From positions 1,876,798 to 1,940,797 of the forward strand of contig NZ_CP061280.1 in the NCBI RefSeq assembly GCF_014541205.1: DNA of 64,000 bases, in the 5' to 3' direction. The position numbers were made by a program, and so were the translations under genes. The notes below the pieces were generated by a model that made no database searches, had not been told where the DNA came from, and was given only the letters and a program-made list of their open reading frames with translations. Source of the DNA: Mannheimia bovis. GTDB taxonomy: Bacteria > Pseudomonadota > Gammaproteobacteria > Enterobacterales > Pasteurellaceae. This document shows, one piece after another, positions 45,138 to 54,599 of this stretch (within the stretch, counting starts at the first letter, position 1; each line of letters opens with the position of its first letter).

Positions 45138-46184
45138 CTAATCAGAAAACACTTTTTCTTTAATGTCTGTTTTGGCAAATACCGTATTTTTAACCGATGT
45201 TAATAACTCTTGGCGAATAGCTGAAATTTTTGGTCGCTCATTGGCTTGGAAAGCGACAGGGCGGCAAAACTCCATTGCTTTAATTCCTAGTCGTGCAGTG
45301 AGTAAGCCCACACCAATGCCTTGTGCGGCACGGAGAGAGAGCTTTGCTGTGAGGTTTTGTGAGAAGAAATCCATTCCCACATCAGTGGCAATTTCGGTTG
45401 CTCCGGCAAACACCATATTTTTTAACACCATTTTGAACAGTTTTAAGCGGCTGATATAGCCCAATTCCATTCCATAGGCTTTGGTAATTTTATTCACTAA
45501 GGCAATATTTCTTGCTGCCATTAGTAATACATCAACGACAGCAAGTGGGCTGACAGCCACAATAACCGCATTTTCTGCCGCATTACGGGAAATCATCTGC
45601 TTAACTTGTTTATCAATCGGCTTGAGTACATTTTCGCTGAAAAGATATAGCACCTCTTTGGCATTGTAAGCCTCATTAAGCTGGCTTTTCCAACGTTGCT
45701 CGGCTTGGGCGATAGTTGGTAAATGATTGAGATTATTTGCAATATCTTCACAAAATTTGACCGCTTGCTCACCATCGTTAGAGGGAAGTTGTTCCAATAA
45801 AAGCTGCTGACTGACTTGTTGATTTTTCTGATGATTACGCAGATAAACCAATTTACGCCATTCAGAAACAATCACGCCCACACCGAACAAGCTAATAATA
45901 AAAAAGACAATCGAGAAAGCAAAATAGATCCACTCTTTTTGTTGGAAAGTATCAATTAGCCATTGAATACTTTGAGCAATCACCGCCACGCCAAACAAGG
46001 CAAGCGTTGCAAGCAACACTCGAACCCAAAAGCGAGAAGGTTTTAGGCTTTCTTCAATAATCAGTTCTGCCTCAACAGCTTTAGCTTCTTCCTCAATAAT
46101 CGCATTTTCGAGATCAAACTCTTGTTTAGGCTCAAAATACGCGGTTGTTTTTAGATCTTCTTCATTAAAAATTTGTTTACTCAT
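45138..46184 (-). CDS. YcjF-like (UPF0283, DUF697) membrane protein
   Basis: 348 residues. It has a cytoplasmic Glu-rich N-terminus (1-48), two membrane helices (about 52-72 and 85-108) and a C-terminal DUF697 domain with NAVIVAVSPLAVVDVLLMAARNIALVNKI and FAGATEIATDVGMDFF. It matches the YcjF family. In most genomes ycjF follows ycjX, an ATPase; here it follows dusC instead, with the ATG directly after the dusC stop. Function is unknown, probably envelope stress related. Confidence 0.85.
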   Translation of the reverse strand: MSKQIFNEEDLKTTAYFEPKQEFDLENAIIEEEAKAVEAELIIEESLKPSRFWVRVLLATLALFGVAVIAQSIQWLIDTFQQKEWIYFAFSIVFFIISLFGVGVIVSEWRKLVYLRNHQKNQQVSQQLLLEQLPSNDGEQAVKFCEDIANNLNHLPTIAQAEQRWKSQLNEAYNAKEVLYLFSENVLKPIDKQVKQMISRNAAENAVIVAVSPLAVVDVLLMAARNIALVNKITKAYGMELGYISRLKLFKMVLKNMVFAGATEIATDVGMDFFSQNLTAKLSLRAAQGIGVGLLTARLGIKAMEFCRPVAFQANERPKISAIRQELLTSVKNTVFAKTDIKEKVFSD

Positions 46185-47135
46185 TTAACCCACCGCCTTT
46201 TCAATATGTGCTTTTAGACCATCATAGCCGTGTTCAGTTTTCAAAATATCAAATAATTCTACTGCTTGTGGATATTCTTTATCCAAATAACGTAGCCATT
46301 GCTTAATACGGGCAACGTGGTAAAAACCTGTGTCAAACTGATTTTCCATCTGTACATACTTAAACAACAGTTGCAAAACGTCCTTCCACGCCATTTTCGG
46401 CTGATTATATTTCACTACCTTGCTTAAATTTGGCGTATTTAATGCCCCTCTGCCAATCATCAAAGTATTGCAAGCGGTCATTTCTTGGCAATTTTTTGCA
46501 GATTCAAAATCCCAAATTTCGCCATTGGCAATAACAGGAATAGTTAAACGCTTTTGAATCTCACCAATCGCCTGCCAGTTAATACGTTCGGCACGATAGC
46601 CATCCGATTTTGTTCTCCCGTGTACGGTTATTTCATTCGCTCCACCTTGCTGAACAGCATCGGCAATTTCAAAGCATTGCTCGGCAGAATCCCAGCCCAA
46701 ACGCACTTTTACAGACACAATCTGTTCATTTGGCACAGCTTCCCGCATTGCTTTTGTCGCTCGGTAAATTAAATCAGGATCTTTAAGTAGCGATGCCCCT
46801 CCATTACTACCATTTACCGTTTTAGATGGGCAACCACAGTTCAGATCTACCCCGTGCGAGCCAAGTTCAATCACTAACGCTGCATTTTCCGCCAACCATT
46901 CAGGGTGCTGACCTAAAATTTGTACTCGAACAGGTGTGCCGGAATCTGTTAATCCACCTTGATAAAGCTCCGGTGCTAAGCGGTAAAAAGCTTTTTTCGG
47001 TAATTTTTGATCCACCACCCGCACAAATTCGGAAATACAGAGATCGTATTCATTCACAGAGGTTAAAAGGTTACGAACGAAGGGATCTAACACCCCTTGC
47101 ATTGGGGCAAGAATAACTTTTGGAATTGAGTTCAT
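46185..47135 (-). CDS. dusC: tRNA-dihydrouridine(16) synthase DusC
   Basis: 316 residues. A flavin TIM barrel with [17 protein letters not shown] at the start, the catalytic Cys in [22 protein letters not shown] near residue 98, [11 protein letters not shown] near 140, [13 protein letters not shown], and [13 protein letters not shown] near 200. The PMQGV start and overall length fit DusC rather than DusA or DusB. It reduces U16 of tRNA. The gene directly abuts the YcjF gene and follows a 57-bp uptake-signal pair. Confidence 0.9.
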   Translation of the reverse strand: MNSIPKVILAPMQGVLDPFVRNLLTSVNEYDLCISEFVRVVDQKLPKKAFYRLAPELYQGGLTDSGTPVRVQILGQHPEWLAENAALVIELGSHGVDLNCGCPSKTVNGSNGGASLLKDPDLIYRATKAMREAVPNEQIVSVKVRLGWDSAEQCFEIADAVQQGGANEITVHGRTKSDGYRAERINWQAIGEIQKRLTIPVIANGEIWDFESAKNCQEMTACNTLMIGRGALNTPNLSKVVKYNQPKMAWKDVLQLLFKYVQMENQFDTGFYHVARIKQWLRYLDKEYPQAVELFDILKTEHGYDGLKAHIEKAVG

Positions 47136-47151
47136 TAGTTAAAATAAAATG

Positions 47152-47208
47152 GCAAGCGGTTAAATTTTATAAACATTTTGCAAAAAATGCGTAAATTCAA
47201 CCGCTTGA
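47152..47208. repeat. Inverted uptake-signal pair, 57 bp
   Basis: GCAAGCGGT (47152-47160) faces ACCGCTTGA (47200-47208). The centre is TTTTGCAAAA. The outer span is one base short of the usual 58; the GC is at position 29-30 from one end and 28-29 from the other. Confidence 0.85.
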
Positions 47209-47211
47209 ACG

Positions 47212-47838
47212 TTAAAAATATCTATCGTGAATACGCAAATCAGGGCGGACAATCACATAAATTATCAGTGCAGTAATCGCTCCTAAGGTATCGGCTAACA
47301 TATCTTTTTGTGCATCCCAAATATCGCCTTGCGAGCCTAAAAATTCAATACCTGCATTGCCACCTTCTATCACAGCATATTGCCACTCAATAATTTCATA
47401 GGCTGCCGCCACCGACATTATAAAAAATAACGAGAAAAAGAGGGCAATGCCAAAGGTACATTTACGTTTACGCAATAGCCATTCTGCCATTGGGTAGCTA
47501 TAAAAACCGATAATATAGTGTGCCACACGGTCAAAATGGTTGCGATCTTCTCCTAAGAATGGGGTAAGAAATTGGTTTACCCAATCAAAAGGTACATTAG
47601 CGAAAGTATATTTTGCACCAATTAAGTGCATAATCAGCCAAAGCGACATTAGAAAATAAGCTAAGCTGCTAAACTGAAATTTTGGGTAAGTGATAATCAG
47701 CAAGCCAAATACGACAAAAATGGGGGCAACTTCCGCATACCACACCGCTCTATCTGTTGGATTAAAACCAGACCAAACAGCAATTACAGTAATGACTATC
47801 GCTAAAAACAGTGGAATGATATGCGAACGTGAATCCAT
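47212..47838 (-). CDS. YjdF-like (DUF2238) membrane protein
   Basis: 208 residues from ATG 47838, whose AAGGA site is 8 bases upstream; the ATG at 47847 is inside djlA and less well placed. It has about six membrane segments. The DUF2238 signature is visible as FDRVAHYIIGFYSYPMAEWLLR near residue 105, then AAAYEIIEWQYAVIEGG and GSQGDIWDAQKDMLADTLGA, with conserved His, Asp and Glu in the membrane. Function is unknown. It is coupled to djlA by a TAATG overlap. Confidence 0.85.
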   Translation of the reverse strand: MDSRSHIIPLFLAIVITVIAVWSGFNPTDRAVWYAEVAPIFVVFGLLIITYPKFQFSSLAYFLMSLWLIMHLIGAKYTFANVPFDWVNQFLTPFLGEDRNHFDRVAHYIIGFYSYPMAEWLLRKRKCTFGIALFFSLFFIMSVAAAYEIIEWQYAVIEGGNAGIEFLGSQGDIWDAQKDMLADTLGAITALIIYVIVRPDLRIHDRYF

Positions 47839-48707
47839 TATTTCCATCCTTTTACTTTACAGATGAGATCATAGGCGGATTGAATTTGTTGAGCTTTTTC
47901 TTTCGCTAATTCCATCATTTCATCAGGTAAGCCTTTTGCTGCTAATTTATCAGGGTGATGTTCGTTCATTAGCTTGCGGTAAGCTCGCTTCACTGTATTT
48001 TGATCGTCTTGTGCCGTTACACCTAACACGGTATAAGCCGCATCAATACTCGGTTGTGCCGGTTGTTGATAATATCCACCGCCCTGAGAACTGTAGCCAC
48101 CTTGCGATTGCTGATGATAGCTTCCACCTTGTTGGTAATAGCCACCTGTACGGAATTGTTGAGCAGCCATAATCATTGCAATCATTTGCTCAAATTGGAA
48201 ACGAGACATTCCCATTGTTTCTGCAATGGTAAAGAGAATCTGTTGCTCGTTTGTATCTAATTCGCCATCTTGTAATGCCGCTTGCATTTGTACTTCAACA
48301 AAGAAACGCAGTAGATCGGTTCTTGCACCACAGGCTTCACGAAACTCTTGAATAACTTGACGCAATGGAAAATTAGGCTCTTTACCTAATGTGAAAGCCT
48401 CTTGAGCTAATTGCTGAGCCGCACTGTCTAATTTTAGACGAGCCATTAATGCACGGGCTAATTCAATATCCGCTTCAGTTACACGTCCTTTTGCTTTCGC
48501 AATATGCCCTAAAACTGCAAAGGTAGTTTGAGTGAAAAGCGACTGACGAGTAAGATTTTTACCAAAAATACTAGAACGTACAGACCCCAAAGCATAAAGT
48601 TTTTTATCTGCCAAATGCCCAATAAATGCCCCTAATAGCCCACCAAATAGACCGTGAAAGATTTGATAACCTAAAATAAAGCCAATTATTTTTCCAATAA
48701 ATTGCAT
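47838..48707 (-). CDS. djlA: DnaJ-like co-chaperone DjlA
   Basis: 289 residues. One N-terminal membrane helix rich in Gly (IGKIIGFILGYQIFHGLFGGLLGAFIGHL), a TerB-like helical domain (about 50-175), a Gly/Gln/Tyr-rich linker (GGYYQQGGSYHQQSQGGYSSQGG) and a C-terminal J domain with HPD in NEHHPDKLAAKG near 250. It is anchored in the inner membrane with the J domain in the cytoplasm, where it stimulates DnaK and links to envelope (Rcs-type) stress. It heads a two-gene unit with the yjdF-like gene. Confidence 0.93.
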   Translation of the reverse strand: MQFIGKIIGFILGYQIFHGLFGGLLGAFIGHLADKKLYALGSVRSSIFGKNLTRQSLFTQTTFAVLGHIAKAKGRVTEADIELARALMARLKLDSAAQQLAQEAFTLGKEPNFPLRQVIQEFREACGARTDLLRFFVEVQMQAALQDGELDTNEQQILFTIAETMGMSRFQFEQMIAMIMAAQQFRTGGYYQQGGSYHQQSQGGYSSQGGGYYQQPAQPSIDAAYTVLGVTAQDDQNTVKRAYRKLMNEHHPDKLAAKGLPDEMMELAKEKAQQIQSAYDLICKVKGWK

Positions 48708-48772
48708 TTTTTATCCTTTTCGTAAACTAAGTGGTGCTATTCTAACAAAATTTATGTCAAAGATTAACGATT

Positions 48773-49654
48773 TCACTTTGCTTGCTTTTTCGTTAAAACA
48801 AACATAAACCAGCTTGCTATAAAAATAATGACATAACCTAACCAGCTCCACGCATCCGGGTATTGTTCAAAAAGCAGAGCTCCTAAAACCGCACTAAAGA
48901 TTACCGATGCGTAGCTATAGATTGAGATATCTTTAGCAGCAGCGTATTTATACGCAGTAGTGACACAAAATTGCCCAACTGCTGAAGTGATGCCCGCTAG
49001 AATCAAGTACACTAATTGCATAAAAGTTAGTGGTACATAATCAATGGCGACAAAAGGCAGTAATATCAAGGTCGAGAATGCAGAAAAAAAGAAAACAATG
49101 GTATTTGGCGATTCTACTTTTTCTGTTTTTGACAGTAATCTCAAACATAAATAGGCAATCGCCGCAAAAACAGAGCCGATGATACCTATTAGATAAGGAA
49201 TAAATCGAACATCAAGAGCAGGTTTAATAATAAATAGTGCTCCAATGAAGGCAACAATACATAAAACCCACTGTGCGATAGAGGCTTTTTCTTTCAAAAA
49301 AATAGCCGAAAGAATAATCAAAATAAAAGAGGTTAGCTTGCCAATCATATCTACATCACTTAATACAAGATGATCGATGATATAAACACCTACCAAAATA
49401 CCGATTAGTCCGGTAACCGAGCGGCAAAGTAACAAAAGTCGATTTTCTTTATGTCCGAAGAATAATTGGCGATTTTTCCAAACAATATAGCCGCTAATTA
49501 ATGCCGTAATACCATTACGAAAAATAGCTTTTTCAGCCACAGGCAATTCACCAGATAAACGAAGAAATACTGCCATAGCAGCAAAACTTAATGCCGATAA
49601 AAGTACACAAAATATAGCTTTAAACAATGGCGATAAGGGATTCCAAGAATTCAT
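48773..49654 (-). CDS. EamA/DMT-family transporter
   Basis: 293 residues with ten membrane segments in two EamA repeats. The first repeat starts FAAMAVFLRLSGELPVAEKAIFRNGITALISG and contains LLLCRSVTGLIGILVGVYIIDHL; the second includes SSIYAYSAVIF-type segments near ISIYSYASVIFSAVLGALLFEQYPDAWSWLGYVII. Such proteins export or import metabolites; the substrate is unknown. It is monocistronic, behind the tol-pal terminator. Confidence 0.85.
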   Translation of the reverse strand: MNSWNPLSPLFKAIFCVLLSALSFAAMAVFLRLSGELPVAEKAIFRNGITALISGYIVWKNRQLFFGHKENRLLLLCRSVTGLIGILVGVYIIDHLVLSDVDMIGKLTSFILIILSAIFLKEKASIAQWVLCIVAFIGALFIIKPALDVRFIPYLIGIIGSVFAAIAYLCLRLLSKTEKVESPNTIVFFFSAFSTLILLPFVAIDYVPLTFMQLVYLILAGITSAVGQFCVTTAYKYAAAKDISIYSYASVIFSAVLGALLFEQYPDAWSWLGYVIIFIASWFMFVLTKKQAK

Positions 49655-49677
49655 AATATAATGGCTTAATAAAAATA

Positions 49678-49700
49678 AAGCCCTGATTATTTCAGGGCTT
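49678..49700 (-). terminator. Terminator of the tol-pal operon
   Basis: A perfect 9-bp stem AAGCCCTGA (49678-49686) / TCAGGGCTT (49692-49700) with a 5-base loop, followed on the minus strand by TATTTTTATT. It lies just after pal. Confidence 0.92.
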
Positions 49701-49721
49701 CATTTTAGAATGAACTAAAAA

Positions 49722-50183
49722 TTAGTATTCTAATACTGCACGACGGTTTTTCGCGTAGTCAGCTTCAGTGTGACCTAACACAGCTGGTTTTTCTTCACCG
49801 TAAGAAACAGTTGAAGTGTTGTTAGCACCTTTAGCTGCTAAGTAACCTTTAACTGCATCTGCACGACGTTGACCTAATGCGATGTTGTACTCTGGAGTAC
49901 CACGCTCATCAGCGTGACCAGCAATAGTTACGTTACCTTGAGTTTTAGCTAATAATTGAGCGTGAGCGTCTAATAATTGACGGTACTCACCTTCAACTGC
50001 ATAGCTATCAAAACCGAAGTATACAGTGTTGTATTGTGCTTTTAATTGCTCAGCTGTTAAACCACCGAATTCACCTGCTGCATTTGCTGCTGCGTTTGCC
50101 GCTGCATCATCAGATGAACTGCTACATGCTGCTAATGCGAAAGCTGGTACTGCTACCATTAAAACTTTAGCAAATTTTTTCAT
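49722..50183 (-). CDS. pal: Peptidoglycan-associated lipoprotein Pal
   Basis: 153 residues. The lipobox is LAAC at residue 19, then an Ala/Asn-rich linker and an OmpA-like domain (about 48-153) with YFGFDSYAV and [27 protein letters not shown], the residues that hold meso-diaminopimelate. It anchors the outer membrane to peptidoglycan and cycles with TolB. It is the homologue of the P6 lipoprotein of H. influenzae and is last in the operon. Confidence 0.97.
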   Translation of the reverse strand: MKKFAKVLMVAVPAFALAACSSSSDDAAANAAANAAGEFGGLTAEQLKAQYNTVYFGFDSYAVEGEYRQLLDAHAQLLAKTQGNVTIAGHADERGTPEYNIALGQRRADAVKGYLAAKGANNTSTVSYGEEKPAVLGHTEADYAKNRRAVLEY

Positions 50184-50210
50184 TTGTTGCTCCTAATTAG
50201 AGAAATATTA

Positions 50211-51497
50211 TTATTTAGTTAAGTATGGGGACCACGCAGGGAATTTATAATGTCCGCCTGCTCCCGGCAAATTAGCTTTAAAACGCCCATCTGCGGATAC
50301 CAATTGTAGCACTTTACTCGTACCTTTGGTAGAGCTATAAATAACCATAATGCCATTTGGAGAAATACTTGGACTTTCGTCTAAGAAAGTTGAACTCAAT
50401 ACTTCCGTGCCACCTGAAGCGAGATCGCGTTTCACAACTCTATCTCCAGCAATCATGATTAGATTCTTACCATCAGATGATACTTTAGCATTATAGCTAC
50501 CACGCCCTCCCATTGGGCTCGCACCACCACCTGATGAACTCATTCTGTAAACTTGCGGAGCACCAGCACGGTCGGATGTAAAGTAAATTGTACTTCCATC
50601 TGGAGACCAGCTCGGCTCAGTATTATTACCTGCATTTGAGGTTAATTTACTCGGTGTTCCACCGCCACTACCTACAACGTAAATATTCAACTCACCATCT
50701 TGGTTAGAAGCAAATGCAATGCGTGAACCATCTGGGGAGAACGCCGGTGCACCATTATGTCCTTGTAAAGCAGCTACTACGCGGCGAGAACCTGAACGGA
50801 TGTCGTGTACAACTACCTGTGCTTTTTTCTTCTCAAAGGTTACATAGGCTAATTTGCTACCATCCGGAGACCATTCTGGAGACATTAATGGCTCCTTACT
50901 TGTTGTAATAGTAAAAGCGTTAAAACCATCATAATCTGATACACGTAATTCATAAGATGATACGCCACGTTGTACTACATAAGCAATTTTCGTTCTAAAT
51001 GCACCGCGAATTTGAGTGAGCTTTTCAAATACTTGGTCGCTTACTGTATGTGCACCTTGACGAATTTGAGCAGCAGGTACAATAAATGAACCTTGTGCAA
51101 TTACTCCACCGGCAGTCCCTGAAGTACCGAGGGTATCAATTAATTGATAAGCAATATTATAACCACCACCTGCAGCACTCACTTGCCCTACAACAATATT
51201 ATCAATTCCGATAGCACTCCATTGATCTGCTACTACTTCACCTGCAGAACCTGGTTGTGCAGGCATTTGAGAACGCTCAAGCGGTGTAAATTTACCACTA
51301 TTTCGCAAATCATCAGAAATAATCTGTGCTACATCAGCAGGCACACCACTTGCTTTAAATGGCACAACCGCAATTGGTTGAGCCATACTTACGCCTTCAT
51401 CAATCGAAATTCTAACATCTGAATCTGCCACTACCGAAGTAGAAATTAACGCAGATACAATGCTTATTACACCCGATATACGAGAGAATAACTTCAT
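50211..51497 (-). CDS. tolB: Tol-Pal translocation protein TolB
   Basis: 428 residues. A signal peptide ending near STSVVA precedes a short N-terminal region ([11 protein letters not shown]) that binds TolA, then an alpha/beta domain (about 30-160) and a six-bladed beta propeller with repeated PxWSPDGS blades ([44 protein letters not shown]). It is periplasmic and binds Pal. It sits between tolA and pal. Confidence 0.97.
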   Translation of the reverse strand: MKLFSRISGVISIVSALISTSVVADSDVRISIDEGVSMAQPIAVVPFKASGVPADVAQIISDDLRNSGKFTPLERSQMPAQPGSAGEVVADQWSAIGIDNIVVGQVSAAGGGYNIAYQLIDTLGTSGTAGGVIAQGSFIVPAAQIRQGAHTVSDQVFEKLTQIRGAFRTKIAYVVQRGVSSYELRVSDYDGFNAFTITTSKEPLMSPEWSPDGSKLAYVTFEKKKAQVVVHDIRSGSRRVVAALQGHNGAPAFSPDGSRIAFASNQDGELNIYVVGSGGGTPSKLTSNAGNNTEPSWSPDGSTIYFTSDRAGAPQVYRMSSSGGGASPMGGRGSYNAKVSSDGKNLIMIAGDRVVKRDLASGGTEVLSSTFLDESPSISPNGIMVIYSSTKGTSKVLQLVSADGRFKANLPGAGGHYKFPAWSPYLTK

Positions 51498-51512
51498 TTT
51501 TAATCCTCTAAA

Positions 51513-52733
51513 TTATTTAACTTTTAAACTAAAATCAAGCGTTGGAGATTTAAACATATTATACACCGCATCTGATGGTGCAGGTGGCACTTTTCTAGTT
51601 GCCACAATTGCACTTACCGCTGCATCACATACTGCTTTATCGCCACTGACCACTTGATAATTAGTGATTGTACCATCTCGGCTTAAGAAAATCTTAACAT
51701 CACATTGTTTTCCTGCGAAACTCGGATCAACACGATATTTAGACTGAATTAATTTCTTAATTCGCTGACCGTATGCATTACCATCTACATTTGCACCTTG
51801 TCCTAAGCCGCTTGTACCACCTGAGCCTTGTGAACCTGATGAATTTTTATTACCGCCTTTGCTAGAGCCGCCACCAATATCGCCTCCACTTAGGAAGTCA
51901 TCTAGAGCTTTATTATTCTTAGCTTGGGCTGCTTTCGCCTCAGCTGCAGCTTTGGCTTTAGCTTCTTTTTCGGCTTTTGCTTTGGCTTCTTTCTCAGCTT
52001 TCGCTTTAGCCTCTCTTTCTGCTTTCTCTTTCGCTTCTTTTTCAGCCTTCGCCTTAGCTTCTTTCTCAGCTTTTTCTTTCGCTTCTTTAGCCTGTTTTTC
52101 TTTCAGCTCTTTCTGCTCTTGTAGTTTCTTCTCAGCTTCAACTTTTTTCTGCTGTTCCAGTTTTTGCTGAGATTCCTTCGCTTTTTTCTCTTCTTCAGCT
52201 TGTTTTGCAGCAGCTTCTAAACGTTTTGCTTCAGCATCTGCTTTTAACTTCGCTGCTTCAGCTGCCTTTTTACGGGTTGCTTCCTCAGCTTGCTGTTTTT
52301 TCAACTCTTCTTGTTTAGCTTGCTCTTGCTTTTTCTGCTCTTCAATTTTTTCTTGACGCTCAATTTCTTGTTGGCGTTGCTTTTCTTGAATTGCCGCTAG
52401 CTCGGCTTGCTGCTGCTTTTGGATTTCCTCTGGAGTTGGTTTATCTTCCTCCACAGGCTCTTCAGCCGGTTCCTCTTTCGGTTCTTCTTTTGGCTCTACT
52501 TTTGGCTTTTTAGTTCCCTTTTTTTCTGCCATTAATTGACCGTATTCCGCAGCAACCTGTCCGGTATCAACCATTACTGCTTCGAAGCTGTCGCTATCGC
52601 CACCACTACCGCCAGCAGCAGCAAGCTCTGTTTTGGTGAAAAGAGACCCAAGCAATAATAATCCAATCAATAATATATGTAATAAGATCGAAATAATAAC
52701 TGCAAGCTCTAGTCTATCTTGTTGAGATTTCAC
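51513..52733 (-). CDS. tolA: TolA cell envelope protein
   Basis: 406 residues. One N-terminal membrane helix (about 8-28) is followed by a long Lys/Ala/Glu-rich helical domain (about 65-270) built of EKAKAEKEAK-like repeats, a Gly/Ser linker (DIGGGSSKGGNKNSSGSQGSGG) and a C-terminal globular domain (about 310-406) with a Cys pair (KQCDVK, AVCDAA). It spans the periplasm, joining TolQR to TolB-Pal, and drives outer membrane constriction at division. Confidence 0.97.
   Translation of the reverse strand: MKSQQDRLELAVIISILLHILLIGLLLLGSLFTKTELAAAGGSGGDSDSFEAVMVDTGQVAAEYGQLMAEKKGTKKPKVEPKEEPKEEPAEEPVEEDKPTPEEIQKQQQAELAAIQEKQRQQEIERQEKIEEQKKQEQAKQEELKKQQAEEATRKKAAEAAKLKADAEAKRLEAAAKQAEEEKKAKESQQKLEQQKKVEAEKKLQEQKELKEKQAKEAKEKAEKEAKAKAEKEAKEKAEREAKAKAEKEAKAKAEKEAKAKAAAEAKAAQAKNNKALDDFLSGGDIGGGSSKGGNKNSSGSQGSGGTSGLGQGANVDGNAYGQRIKKLIQSKYRVDPSFAGKQCDVKIFLSRDGTITNYQVVSGDKAVCDAAVSAIVATRKVPPAPSDAVYNMFKSPTLDFSLKVK
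51940..52100 (-). repeat. Degenerate tandem repeat in tolA
   Basis: A stretch of about 160 bases of imperfect repeats, unit 12 to 24 bases, encoding EKEAKAKA-type helix in TolA domain II. Repeats of this sort vary in copy number between strains of a species. Confidence 0.7.
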
Positions 52734-52749
52734 ACGTTATCCTTGCTGA

Positions 52750-53190
52750 TTATTTGCCTTCAGTCATTAAACCTACTGATTTAACCCCTGCGTCTTTAAG
52801 TAATGTGATACCTTTCATAATTTCTTCATAAGGTACAACTTTATCACCGGCAACTAAAAATAATGTATTATTATCTTTTTGAAATTGCTCTCCGGCATAA
52901 GCGATCACTTCTGCTTCAGAAATATTATCTTGCCCATTACTTTGCACATAGTTACCATCAATTTTTAATTTATATGCCCCCACACCCGCCACTTCTAAAA
53001 TAACAGGCGTTTTATCTTCATTTGATACAGATTGACTATGTGTATCTTCAGGTAAATTAACTTCCACACTTTGACTGATAATAGGTGCTGTTGCCATAAA
53101 AATAAGCAATAGTACTAACAATACATCTAGGAATGGAACAATATTAATTTCCGATTTAATGTCATTACGTTTTACACGACGAATCGACAT
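52750..53190 (-). CDS. tolR: Tol-Pal inner membrane protein TolR
   Basis: 146 residues, slightly long for an ExbD/TolR protein. It has a basic N-terminus, one membrane helix with the essential Asp in NIVPFLDVLLVLLLIFM near residue 23, and a periplasmic domain ending in GVKSVGLMTE. It forms the proton-driven motor with TolQ. It lies 16 bases before tolA, but 139 bases after tolQ, where usually only a few bases separate them. Confidence 0.96.
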   Translation of the reverse strand: MSIRRVKRNDIKSEINIVPFLDVLLVLLLIFMATAPIISQSVEVNLPEDTHSQSVSNEDKTPVILEVAGVGAYKLKIDGNYVQSNGQDNISEAEVIAYAGEQFQKDNNTLFLVAGDKVVPYEEIMKGITLLKDAGVKSVGLMTEGK

Positions 53191-53268
53191 ATTTCCCTCT
53201 TTTAAGATGCTTTTGCATCTATCATTAATTTATATAACGTAGCACTTTTAGCTACGCATTATTACTTT

Positions 53269-53326
53269 ACAAGCGGTCGATTTTTTACTGAATTTTGCAA
53301 ATTTTTATCAAAAAGAGACCGCTTGA
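53269..53326. repeat. Inverted uptake-signal pair between tolQ and tolR
   Basis: ACAAGCGGTC (53269-53278) faces GACCGCTTGA (53317-53326), span exactly 58 bp with TTTTGCAAA at the centre. It lies inside the tol operon. Confidence 0.9.
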
Positions 53327-53329
53327 TGC

Positions 53330-54010
53330 TTATCTTTTTGAAAAGGCTTGACGATGCAATAAGGTTGTAAATTCATCAATGAAATTCACATAACCTTGTT
53401 CTACTTTACCTAAACGTAGATTTAAGCGGTTATACGCCATTACTGCCGGAATTGCTGCAAATAGACCAATCGCGGTTGCAATTAATGCTTCTGCAATACC
53501 CGGTGCAACAGATTGTAAGGTTGCTTGTTTAACTGCACTTAACCCCATAAATGAGTGCATAATTCCCCATACTGTACCAAATAAGCCAATATATGGGCTA
53601 ATTGAACCTACTGTGCCTAAAAATGGGATGTAGTTTTCTAGGCTTTCCATTTCACGGTTTAACGCTAAATTCATTGCACGAGTTGAACCTTGAATGATAG
53701 ATTCAGGTGCTTCAGGATTTGCTTGCTGTAAGCGGTTGAATTCTTTAAATCCGACATAGAAAATTTGTTCTGAACCGGTTAAAGCATCACGGCGATTTTC
53801 CAAACCTTGATGTAAGCGGTTTAAATCCTCTCCGGACCAAAAGCGATCCTCAAATGCTAACGAATCTTTTCTTGCTTTTGTTAATACTTTGCTACGTTGG
53901 ATAATAACAGCCCAAGATAAAATGGAAAATACAACAAGGATCAACATTACGATCTTGACCACAATACTTGCTTCTAAAAACAACGATAGAAGGCTAAATT
54001 CAGTTTGCAT
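53330..54010 (-). CDS. tolQ: Tol-Pal inner membrane protein TolQ
   Basis: 226 residues with three membrane segments: [26 protein letters not shown] (about 8-33), [23 protein letters not shown] (about 135-157) and [23 protein letters not shown] (about 170-192), and a cytoplasmic loop between the first two. The conserved Thr and Glu of the proton channel are in the last two helices. It is followed by a 139-base gap containing two hairpins before tolR. Confidence 0.96.
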   Translation of the reverse strand: MQTEFSLLSLFLEASIVVKIVMLILVVFSILSWAVIIQRSKVLTKARKDSLAFEDRFWSGEDLNRLHQGLENRRDALTGSEQIFYVGFKEFNRLQQANPEAPESIIQGSTRAMNLALNREMESLENYIPFLGTVGSISPYIGLFGTVWGIMHSFMGLSAVKQATLQSVAPGIAEALIATAIGLFAAIPAVMAYNRLNLRLGKVEQGYVNFIDEFTTLLHRQAFSKR

Positions 54011-54031
54011 TAATAAAACTCCGAATAGTTT

Positions 54032-54433
54032 TTAAATAGAAAAATTAATTTTTTGTAATGCTTGACGAATATCATCAGGAATTGCAACAGGTTTCATTTT
54101 AACGAGATCAACACTGGCAACTGTTACAGTTGCCTCACTTAAGCAGATATCTTGTTTCCACAAGGTTTGCTTAAACACCAAAGTAGCTTTTTTAAACTCT
54201 GAAATGGTTGTTTCTACGTTTAATAAATCATCTAAACGTGCAGGTAGCTTATACTCTATCTCAATCTTTTTAACAACAAAAGCAAGAGATTGACCAAAAA
54301 GTGCCTGCTGAGAAAAATTGTATTGCCTTAAAAATTCCGTTCTAGCTCGCTCGAAAAAATTAAGATAGTTAGCGTGATAAACTACCCCACCAGCATCAGT
54401 ATCTTCGTAATAAACCCGAATCGGAAAATGCAT
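54032..54433 (-). CDS. ybgC: Acyl-CoA thioesterase YbgC
   Basis: 133 residues from ATG 54433, which has AGAGGA 7 bases upstream; a longer frame to 54523 has no homology. A hot-dog fold with the catalytic Asp in YYEDTDAGGVVYHANYLNFFERARTEFLR near residue 13. It hydrolyses acyl-CoA and binds acyl carrier protein, linking phospholipid synthesis to the Tol system. It is the first gene of the tol-pal operon, as in most Proteobacteria. Confidence 0.95.
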   Translation of the reverse strand: MHFPIRVYYEDTDAGGVVYHANYLNFFERARTEFLRQYNFSQQALFGQSLAFVVKKIEIEYKLPARLDDLLNVETTISEFKKATLVFKQTLWKQDICLSEATVTVASVDLVKMKPVAIPDDIRQALQKINFSI

Positions 54434-54570
54434 ACTTTTTCCTCTTTCTTCAAAATGAAAAAACGCCCAAAATTTAGGCGGAAAATTGGTTGCTATTGTA
54501 GAGATAGACAAATCGTTGTGCAAGTATATTTTGAGTTTAATCGTAAAAATATTTTTTACCTATCAAAAAC

Positions 54571-54599
54571 AAATAGAGGCATTAAAAATGCCTCTATTT
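54571..54599 (-). terminator. Terminator of cydABX-ybgE
   Basis: A perfect 13-bp stem AAATAGAGGCATT (54571-54583) / AATGCCTCTATTT (54587-54599) with an AAA loop, followed on the minus strand by TTTGTTTTTG. It lies between ybgE and ybgC, separating the cyd and tol operons. Confidence 0.92.

Noticed and set aside
51859-52170. Ala/Ser/Phe-rich plus-strand frames opposite tolA
   Set aside because: They are complementary shadows of the Lys/Glu/Ala repeat of TolA; composition follows the repeat.
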